A stretch of 64,000 nucleotides of DNA from NCBI RefSeq assembly GCF_009930815.1, contig NZ_CP022222.1, positions 62,001 to 126,000 of the forward strand, in the 5' to 3' direction. The notes beneath the pieces are model-generated. The model was not told where the DNA came from. It saw only the letters and a program-made list of their open reading frames with translations, and made no database searches. Both the position numbers and the translations under genes were made by a program. Position 1 is the first letter of the stretch, and every line of letters starts with the position of its first letter. Positions 15,952 to 22,127 of this stretch are shown piece by piece. Source of the stretch: Bradyrhizobium sp. CCBAU 051011. GTDB lineage: Bacteria > Pseudomonadota > Alphaproteobacteria > Rhizobiales > Xanthobacteraceae.

Positions 15952-16467
15952 ATGATGCGTAGGTCTAGTTGGACGCCGTCGATAGTCCCGAACGACAATG
16001 ATGAAACGGTTTACCTGGTGGCGGACGATTTCGGTCGATTTGGCTACGCCTGGTGCGAAGCCGATTACGAAACCACCGACCTCGAGACGGTAATTCGGGA
16101 CCTGCTGACCGGCCAATATAGCAACCCGATCCGCGTCGTCGCCTTCAATACCGCCGAACGTTGGTCGGAAGACGTTTCAGAAGACGTCGCGGCCGAATTA
16201 CGTCGTCGCTGCGATCTGCAGATGCGCGAGCTTCCCTCTACGATTTCTGATTTCGTTGAGCGACACGAGGACCGCGATCGGCGTCAGTTGACCCTTCGAA
16301 GTCTAACTCCGACTCGCATTTCGCGAGCGGTTGCCTATTTATCCCGCATGCCTACGCCTGCCTTCGATCCCTTGCGCAAAGACAGGCGACAGCAGCACGG
16401 CGCCGAGGCAGCCGAGGGTCCGCTGCCGGCAACGATGCGAGCCCATTCAGCTTTCCTTCTGCATTGA
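15952..16467 (+). CDS. Conserved hypothetical protein
   Basis: 171 aa: SIVPNDNDETVYLVADDFG, EADYETTDLETVIRDLLTGQ, NPIRVVAFNTAERWSEDVSE, ELRRRCDLQMRELPSTISDF. This core is a conserved rhizobial family of unknown function. After ERHEDRDRR (about residue 110) the chain becomes irregular and Arg/Pro-rich. From recollection, family members stop near there, so the tail may be read-through after loss of a stop. Confidence 0.65.
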   Translation: MMRRSSWTPSIVPNDNDETVYLVADDFGRFGYAWCEADYETTDLETVIRDLLTGQYSNPIRVVAFNTAERWSEDVSEDVAAELRRRCDLQMRELPSTISDFVERHEDRDRRQLTLRSLTPTRISRAVAYLSRMPTPAFDPLRKDRRQQHGAEAAEGPLPATMRAHSAFLLH

Positions 16468-16472
16468 TTGGT

Positions 16473-16649
16473 CTAGGCGCGCGCCTTGATCAGGTCGGCG
16501 AGCAGCTCGGCGCCTTTCTTGACGCTGTTGGCTGCGTCATGCAGGTGCGCGAGCACTTCCTGAAGGCGCTTTTCCTGCTCGCTGAAATCGCGATCATCGC
16601 GACCGTCATCGAAAAAGATGCGGCGGATATTGTCGAGGATCATCCTCAT
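16473..16649 (-). CDS. 58-aa protein translationally coupled to 16646
   Basis: Encodes MRMILDNIRRIFFDDGRDDR, QEKRLQEVLAHLHDAANSVK, KGAELLADLIKARA. Its ATG overlaps the TGA of the preceding gene (ATGA), a sign of coupling. The second half is a clear amphipathic helix. Partner of the membrane/coiled-coil protein; possibly phage-derived. Confidence 0.6.
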   Translation of the reverse strand: MRMILDNIRRIFFDDGRDDRDFSEQEKRLQEVLAHLHDAANSVKKGAELLADLIKARA

Positions 16650-16891
16650 TTAACCAACCTCGCCCTGATCTCGATCGTCAGCGCATCAAGCGCGTTGCGC
16701 AAACCGACATTTGATTCGGCGATGGTATCGGCAGCGGCGATCCGCTCGTCGTAACTCTCATTCAACTTGTTCTCGAGCATCTGGATCCGCGCGTCCTTTG
16801 CCTTGTCTCGCTGCTCAGATTTGAAAATCACCCAGAGCAGGACGATGCAGATCGCGCCGGCCGTGCCCAATTTCACGATTTCTTCCGTCAT
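16646..16891 (-). CDS. Membrane-anchored coiled-coil protein
   Basis: 81 aa. One membrane helix at residues 8-23 (LGTAGAICIVLLWVIF), then a charged coiled coil (KSEQRDKAKDARIQMLENKL, ESYDERIAAADTIAESN). The layout resembles small phage lysis-cassette or spanin-like proteins, but no diagnostic motif is present. Coupled to the 58-aa gene. Confidence 0.6.
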   Translation of the reverse strand: MTEEIVKLGTAGAICIVLLWVIFKSEQRDKAKDARIQMLENKLNESYDERIAAADTIAESNVGLRNALDALTIEIRARLVK

Positions 16892-16918
16892 GCACGCCGG
16901 ACCCCCGCGATCTGCTTT

Positions 16919-17122
16919 ATGGAGCATGCGCGGGCTTTCGAACCCCTCCAGGATGACCGCATCTACATCGAGAAGATCAACGGTCCATTCCTGTTCGTAG
17001 ACAAGGCGACGCCCGCCGAGTACGGCGCCGGTTTGGAGTTCGCCATGTCCCGCGGCTGGCTTGAGTTGCACGAGAGCGGAACGTTCGTGAAGCTAACGCA
17101 GAGCGTGAGAGTTCTTGGGTGA
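16919..17122 (+). CDS. Short conserved protein with [10 protein letters not shown] motif
   Basis: 67 aa: [45 protein letters not shown]. Full-length relative of the truncated gene at 7808. The alternating pattern suggests a small winged-helix or beta-rich fold. Its end overlaps the next small ORF by eight bases. Confidence 0.6.
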   Translation: MEHARAFEPLQDDRIYIEKINGPFLFVDKATPAEYGAGLEFAMSRGWLELHESGTFVKLTQSVRVLG

Positions 17123-17240
17123 CAGGGCCTGCGGTTGCGGCGGCGCTGGCGCACCTTGCCCGGCCTGCAACAAGGTCGATGTCACAGATCCGGACGACGT
17201 GCCCGGGATGCCTGCGGGCTTTAAGCCCGATCTTAGTTAG
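17115..17240 (+). CDS. 41-aa Cys-rich mini-protein
   Basis: A TTG start (17115) in the end of the preceding gene opens GDRACGCGGAGAPCPACNK, VDVTDPDDVPGMPAGFKPDL. The CxC...PCxxC cluster looks like a metal-binding knuckle. A related cluster (CQCGAGMPCDC) ends with GLEGPDVS in the gene at 53166, which supports a real family. The TTG start is unusual. Confidence 0.45.
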   Translation: MGDRACGCGGAGAPCPACNKVDVTDPDDVPGMPAGFKPDLS

Positions 17241-17416
17241 AGCTTCGACCCCAAGCCGACCAAACCACCGTCCAATACCACCAACCGGTCATTAAGGCTT
17301 TCAGCCAAATTGCCCACTCCAACTGCTGGAGGAAGGCTCCCATAATTTCGCGTTTTGGAACGCTAGATCGCGACGTCTGTTGTCTTTTCAAAGATCTACG
17401 ACCTTTGGAGCCTCAG

Positions 17417-17884
17417 ATGAGTAAGCGTAAACCAGCCAAGTCGTCAAAGCGCGCCCGCAGCCCCGCCATAGCCACGCGGGCCCATAGGACTAAGCAGGAT
17501 GTTGTTAAAAGTGCGAAAGACAATCTATTGCGCTCTGTTGCGGCTGGGCCGATTGAGTCGCCACCTGAGCGTCATGGCGATCCAGAACAGGAAGCTCCCA
17601 ACGTCGAGAAACAAGAAGCTCCCATCGCTGCGAATCCGGTGCAACACGGCCCCGGTCAGATGCGACGGTTTGATTTTGCTTCAGCGACGGGAAACATGTT
17701 GGGTTATCAGGTGATGCTTCTGGGAATGACACAAGCCAACATGCGATTTGCTTTTGATTTCAGCCAGAAGCTTCTGTCGATCAGGTCGCCATTCCAATTC
17801 GTCGACGCGGTTGTAGAATTTACAAAAAGACGGGCCGACATGGTGGTGAAGCAGTCGACAGAACTGGCTGCACTCTCACGATGA
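17417..17884 (+). CDS. Phasin-family protein
   Basis: 155 aa. The basic N-terminal third (KRKPAKSSKRARS) is followed by a linker rich in Pro/Glu with a repeated QEAPNVEKQEAPIAA. The C-terminal helical phasin segment is MLGYQVMLLGMTQANMRFAF, FSQKLLSIRSPFQFVDAVVE, KRRADMVVKQSTELAALSR. Phasins coat polyhydroxyalkanoate granules; SPFQF-VE--RR is typical. TTGGAG lies upstream of 17417. Confidence 0.8.
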   Translation: MSKRKPAKSSKRARSPAIATRAHRTKQDVVKSAKDNLLRSVAAGPIESPPERHGDPEQEAPNVEKQEAPIAANPVQHGPGQMRRFDFASATGNMLGYQVMLLGMTQANMRFAFDFSQKLLSIRSPFQFVDAVVEFTKRRADMVVKQSTELAALSR

Positions 17885-18683
17885 CTTCAAGCCGTTCAGC
17901 CCGGCCGCGCAACACCTAAGCGGCTGTCATTCGGTATGATTGACCTGATCGTCAAGATGCAAAAGAAGCGGACAGAGAATTGAGTAATCTCGCGGACACT
18001 CGATGTGAGACGACTCAAAACTCACGGCTCCTGGGCTCCAGGGGCCGTTTTCGTTAAGAATGATCCCGCTTAGCATCTGTGGTTTTGTAGACGGGACGGG
18101 ACAGCCGCTTCCGCGATGGAGACGGCTCCCGGGTGAGTGGAGCCGTCTCCTGCTCACCACGGGGCGGCCGTCAGTGAGCGCGCCGACGCTAACCGGAGGC
18201 CTCCGACGCCGCGAGTGCGGCATCTATGTCGCGGTCGGCGGCAGACCATGACTCCGACGCCGGCTCCGTAAAAGTGAGCCGCTCTGACCTACGACGAAAC
18301 TTTTGACCCGAGAGTGAGTGATGTCTCTACACCAAGAGCCCCAGCTCCGGTGGGGGCTGAGGAGTGGAGCCAAGGCCCCTGGAGGCCAGCCCTTGCATGT
18401 GACCAGCACAAAGGGCCGCGCCGGAATTACAGCACCGGACAGCCGTCTCTCGCTACAACAAAGGTTAACCGCGCCGGAACGCAATGACAGCACCGGCCAT
18501 TGGTTTTCCTTTGCTAGCGGCGGATTTGATGCGGTACTGTCCTCGCCGGCGGGCTCCAAGCCCGATCCAAGTTTAGCCAGTAGTCAGCTAATCACCGCAG
18601 CGACACTGCAAAATAGAGCTTTAGATGGAACAGCCTCTGTTGGTGCCCGCTACAACGGTTCACCCCCAGGGAGGAAACTTCCC
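17885..18683. other. 800-bp gene-poor stretch with hairpins and a short direct repeat
   Basis: A terminator-like stem (GGCTCCTGGGCTCCAGGGGCC then TTTTCG) lies at 18023-18053. A perfect 12-bp inverted repeat GGAGACGGCTCC / GGAGCCGTCTCC lies at 18117-18150. Two copies of CGCGCCGGAA...CAGCACCGG occur at 18417 and 18468. No convincing gene was found. Confidence 0.45.
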
Positions 18684-18971
18684 ATGTTTAGGATCGCTAT
18701 TGTCGTGGCAACAGCCGCAGCGGCGCTGACAACCGCCCCGCTGGCTACTCCGGCAAAGGCTGAAGGCGTCAAGATGGCCCAAGTCGATGTTCAGATCGGA
18801 CGGGACCGGGATAGGGACCGTTACCGCTCAGATCGGGACCGCGACACCACGGTTGGTGTCGGCCCGGGTGGCGTCACCGTGGGCCCACGGCAGCGCTGCC
18901 GCACAGTAACTACAAGGGTCGAGAGTGACGATGGCCGGATGGTTACGCGCAAGGAGCGACGCTGCGACTAG
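18684..18971 (+). CDS. Small secreted Arg/Asp-rich protein
   Basis: 95 aa. Signal peptide MFRIAIVVATAAAALTTAP, cleavage near AKA-EGV. The mature part has an Arg-Asp run (GRDRDRDRYRSDRDRD), VGVGPGGVTVGPRQRC and a C-terminal RCRTVTTRVESDDGRMVTRK, RRCD with two Cys that may pair. AGGGAGGAA precedes the start. Periplasmic, unknown function. Confidence 0.7.
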   Translation: MFRIAIVVATAAAALTTAPLATPAKAEGVKMAQVDVQIGRDRDRDRYRSDRDRDTTVGVGPGGVTVGPRQRCRTVTTRVESDDGRMVTRKERRCD

Positions 18972-19120
18972 GTGCCGCGCCGTGCGTGAAAGCTGTTAGT
19001 CAGCCTACTTACCCGGACGTCCCGAAACTTGGAAGCCCTACCATTAGGATAGCCCTAGCGCGGCGTCGACTGCGGCCCTGACTTCCGCACGCGAGGACGG
19101 GACTTTAAGAACTTTAAGAA

Positions 19121-19294
19121 ACGGCTCTGGCGCGGGGCTGGGGGCTAATGTGCCAGAGCCGTCCCTCGGCGTGCACTCTTTCGAGCGCCGAATCATCATG
19201 CCGGGAGCGGCAAAATAGTGTGAAGGCCCGAGCGTCAGCTGCAACAATTACATCGAGACCAACATTTGTTGGTGGGCGCAGTCGACTCGGGACG
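19121..19294. repeat. Interspersed noncoding repeat C, copy 2
   Basis: Same 9-bp stem (GGCTCTGGC at 19123, GCCAGAGCC at 19152), GTCCCTC, CACTCTTTCGAGCGCCGAA, TCATCATGCCGGGA and ACCAACATTTGTTGG as at 8133-8320. Differences are scattered with a few small gaps. Confidence 0.6.
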
Positions 19295-19501
19295 CCGATA
19301 CGCTAAGGGCATCCGGCTCAATGGTCTAGGCGCCCTCGGGACTGAAGGGAGGCTATCCCGCAGCCACCGCTTTCATCAGCTTCACAATGCCGATTGCCAT
19401 CTTTTCCTGATAATTCACCTAGAGTCACGTACCGTACAGACGCCAAGGTCAAGCAGCGCTTTACTGTCCGCGTTTCAATACCTACAGGTACTTCGGAGTT
19501 A

Positions 19502-19530
19502 GCCCGGCCAATCGCCGGGCTTTTCGTTTT
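19502..19530 (+). terminator. Rho-independent terminator
   Basis: GCCCGGC, loop CAATC, GCCGGGC, then TTTTCGTTTTT. No gene upstream on this strand is obvious within 500 bp, so it may end a noncoding transcript. Confidence 0.6.
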
Positions 19531-19651
19531 TAGCTCAATTCCGTATTTTCCCGAATTATGTCTGCCTACCTTACAATTCGTGAACAGCAAGAACCTGCTT
19601 TCCTGCACATATGTCATAAGGCAAGTGCCCCGGAAGTGCTTTACCGGGTGC

Positions 19652-19849
19652 ATGCATGATCCGATCAAACAGCCGAAGTACTGGCGCGATCGCGCAAAAG
19701 CGACCCGCGCGAAAGCGAATCAGTTGCGCTACGCTCCTCGAGAAATGCAACGAATGCTGCGGGTCGCTGAGGAGTACGACAAGTTAGCCGACCGCGCTGC
19801 TGAGTGGCAGGGCGATTCACAATTGCACGGGGCAGAACCGCCCGACTAG
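19652..19849 (+). CDS. Short helical conserved protein
   Basis: 65 aa: KQPKYWRDRAKATRAKANQL, EMQRMLRVAEEYDKLADRAA. The pattern YWRxRAxxxRxKAxQ...RMLxxAxxYDxLAxRA is a common short rhizobial family and resembles the 13551 product. No clear Shine-Dalgarno; start at 19652 by similarity. Confidence 0.6.
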   Translation: MHDPIKQPKYWRDRAKATRAKANQLRYAPREMQRMLRVAEEYDKLADRAAEWQGDSQLHGAEPPD

Positions 19850-20175
19850 GTCACCCTAGTGCGCGCTATGAGGTTCGTCACGTGACCTTCACGCCGGCCC
19901 ATGAAGAATTGTTCGCCCAATGGCAAAGAGACCGAGCCACAATTCAGTCTTACGCGCCATCGGCTACGGTCACTCAACTTGAGTGAAACGGCTTTCGTTC
20001 CACTCGGCGCACTCATACCAACTCCTCCAAAGGAAAGAGATCGTAAGTCGGGTAGCGAACAGCCGACGTTTCCAGTTGGACTATCATACCGACCATCACC
20101 GCGCGGCCCAGGCATTTTCGGTGATGAGATCGCAACGACGCGCTCCCGCCTTCACCAAATGGAATGGAGCAGCGT
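19850..20175. other. 325-bp intergenic stretch
   Basis: Short open frames only (for example 19804-19986), with no ribosome-binding sites or recognisable motifs. Confidence 0.3.
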
Positions 20176-20344
20176 ATGCAGAAACGTCGCCGCATCAAGC
20201 ACGAGAAAAGCTTTGGAGAACGGTTAGCGGAAGAGGCTCACCGCTTTAGAGAGGCGGCCGAGGCGCTTCCTCCCGGCACGGCTCAGGAACTGCTCCTGAG
20301 GCGTGCCCGACAGGCTGAACACGCAGCGCGCTTGAATGAGTGGT
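20176..20344 (+). pseudogene. WLKSPG-family protein copy 3, split by IS3 element
   Basis: Starts MQKRRRIKHEKSFGERLAEE with GGAG upstream and continues to NEW at the insertion point. Removing 20345-21612 (element plus one GGT) joins the frame to 21613-21659 and gives NEWLKSPGPQPSKHDRCV, a 71-aa protein that matches copies 1 and 2. As it stands, the frame reads into the element and stops at 20376. Confidence 0.85.
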
Positions 20345-20372
20345 TGATCTTCCCCCGAAAAAATGGACAGGG

Positions 20373-21233
20373 TTAAGCTGCTTTTAGCTCCATCTCGATC
20401 GGGCTGATAAAGCCGATGGCGGAGTGACGACGAGTCCGATTGTAGAAGCCCTCGATATAGGCAAAGATATCCCGTGTGGCTTCTGCCCGTGTTGCATAGT
20501 GCCTGTGGTGGACGAGCTCCGTCTTGAGCGTGTGAAAGAAGCTCTCCATCGGAGCATTGTCATAGCAGTCGCCCTTGCGGCTCATTGACGCCCTGAGGCC
20601 GGCGGATTGCATCAGCTTGCGGTAATCCGCCGAGGCATATTGAACGCCGCGATCGGAATGGTGGATCAGGCCGGCACTTGACCGCTGCGCCGAGATCGCC
20701 ATCCGCAAAGCCGCCAAGGGCAGGTCGGCGCGCAAATGATCCGCCATCGCCCAGCCGACAATCCTGCGGCTGTACAGATCCATGACGGCGGCCAGATAGA
20801 GCCAACCCGGATCGGTCTCGATGTAGGTGATATCGGCCAGCCAGATCTGGTTCCGAGCAGTGGCGATGAAGTTGCGGTCGAGCAGATTCGGGGCGATCGG
20901 CAGGTCGTGGCGGCTGTCGGTGGTCCGCACCCGGCGTGGCCGCGCCATGATGGCCCTGATGCCGTGACGCCGCATCAACCGCTCGATGCGACCACGGCTC
21001 GCCCCGCGGCCCTGAGCCTTCAACTCGACATGGATACGCGGGCTGCCATAACGCCCGCGGGTGTCGCGGTGGACCCGCCTGATGTCGTCGACGAGGTCAC
21101 GATTGGCAGCAGATCGTCGGCTCTCCGGGCGCGAGCGCCAGGCATAATAGCCGGCCGGCGAGACGCCGAGCACGTCGCACAGGAGCGTCACCGGATAGTC
21201 GGCGCGGCGATCTTCGATGAAGCGGAATCTCAT
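20373..21233 (-). CDS. IS3-family transposase OrfB (DDE integrase domain)
   Basis: 286 aa from ATG 21233 (MRFRFIEDRRADYPVTLLCD); the frame is open further upstream because OrfB is normally made as an OrfAB fusion. Integrase motifs: WLADITYIET (D), HHSDRGVQYAS (D) and MESFFHTLKTE (E). An A6G slippery run at 21263-21269 inside orfA fits programmed -1 frameshifting. Confidence 0.92.
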   Translation of the reverse strand: MRFRFIEDRRADYPVTLLCDVLGVSPAGYYAWRSRPESRRSAANRDLVDDIRRVHRDTRGRYGSPRIHVELKAQGRGASRGRIERLMRRHGIRAIMARPRRVRTTDSRHDLPIAPNLLDRNFIATARNQIWLADITYIETDPGWLYLAAVMDLYSRRIVGWAMADHLRADLPLAALRMAISAQRSSAGLIHHSDRGVQYASADYRKLMQSAGLRASMSRKGDCYDNAPMESFFHTLKTELVHHRHYATRAEATRDIFAYIEGFYNRTRRHSAIGFISPIEMELKAA

Positions 21234-21550
21234 GTCCGTGTTCCAGCAAAGATCGCGATCGACTTTTTTAAAATGTCGCGCTCCATGCGCAGCCGCTCGT
21301 TCTCTCGCTGCAAACGCGCGATCTCTGCCGCGTGGTCCGCCGACGGCAGCGTCGCCTGCGTTGTGGGGCGCCGCGTCGCCGCCGTCGGCTCCAGCCGAGC
21401 CCCTCGCTGCTCCATCCACCGCCGCAGCACGGAATCGCGCAGCCCAAGCTCCTTGGCAACAGATCCGATCGAGCGCCCGCTCGACGCTACGAGATCAACC
21501 GCTTGCCGCTTGTAGTCGTCCGTAAACGACCGACGTTGACGTCCTTCCAT
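21230..21550 (-). CDS. IS3-family transposase OrfA (helix-turn-helix)
   Basis: 106 aa: RRSFTDDYKRQAVDLVASSG, RSIGSVAKELGLRDSVLRRW (helix-turn-helix), then a leucine-zipper-like IARLQRENERLRMERDILKK and SIAIF. The heptad after residue 70 mediates OrfA/OrfAB multimerisation in this family. Confidence 0.92.
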   Translation of the reverse strand: MEGRQRRSFTDDYKRQAVDLVASSGRSIGSVAKELGLRDSVLRRWMEQRGARLEPTAATRRPTTQATLPSADHAAEIARLQRENERLRMERDILKKSIAIFAGTRT

Positions 21551-21673
21551 CCGACACCTCCTGGCTCTTCGAGCCTACTACAGGTGTCCATCAATTCGGA
21601 GGAGGTTCAGGTTGAAATCGCCAGGTCCGCAGCCCTCGAAACATGATCGTTGCGTCTGATCGGATGAAGCGTA

Positions 21674-21854
21674 TTGAAATCTGGAAGCATTGAGTTTAGC
21701 GGACACGCAATTGCCTGCGTCGTTCGTAACCGGTCTGAGACTGGAGCGGCCTTGCAGTTAGTCAGCACGAACGCCGTTCCGGCACAGTTTACACTGGTGG
21801 TCGCCTGCCATTTGGCGAACGGAAACGATGATCGGAGTCAAATTCCTCCTATAA
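21674..21854 (+). pseudogene. PilZ-like protein, decayed paralogue of 10068
   Basis: The DNA aligns with 10068-10268: TTG replaces ATG at the start, then SGSIEFSGHAIACVVRNRSE, TGAALQLVS, VPAQFTLVV. A 20-nt deletion (after GTCGCCT, near 21810) then shifts the frame; the aligned DNA resumes at ATTTGGCGA and reaches a stop at 21854. The shifted frame stays open to 21949 with a chance hydrophobic tail. Confidence 0.75.
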
Positions 21855-21922
21855 TCGCCAGGGCCATAAAAATTGCCGCCTTGATTGGCGGCCTCTTCGT
21901 CGTGCTCGGCGCACGCAAAAAA

Positions 21923-22053
21923 AAGAAAGGGCCTCAAGCGACGGCCTGAGCCCCTTTCTGAGAACTGAGGAGTCGCACCCTGGGGGCAAGATGCGATATC
22001 GGCTCAACCCAGCAGCCTCGATCGCGTTCCTAACGTCCAAGCCGACGCTCGAC
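21923..22053. repeat. Interspersed noncoding repeat B, copy 3
   Basis: GAAAGGGCCTCAAGC with GCCTGAGCCCCTTTC hairpin, ACTGAGGAGTCGCACCCTGG, TGCGATATCGG, then CTCGATCGCGTTCCTAACG and GCCGACGCTCGAC. Adjacent to the end of the A-PCP-TE gene. Confidence 0.6.
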
Positions 22054-22127
22054 CCGCTTGCGGCTGCTGCCTACAGCCTCTCGCGCAAGTGTTGAACCTG
22101 CCAACGGCCCTGAACGCGGGAAAGGCC

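Larger units (their letters stand above)
20345..21609 (-). mobile_element. IS3-family insertion sequence (1265 bp)
   Basis: Terminal inverted repeats: TGATCTTCCCCCGAA...ATGGACA at 20345-20369 and, on the other strand, TGAACCTCCTCCGAA...ATGGACA at 21585-21609. The flanking GGT is duplicated (20342-20344 and 21610-21612). Two overlapping reading frames encode OrfA and OrfB on the minus strand. All parts look intact, so the copy is probably recent and may be active. Confidence 0.92.

Noticed and set aside
20736..21515. 259-aa + frame across the IS3 element
   Set aside because: Antisense to OrfB; no motifs. A typical high-GC shadow.
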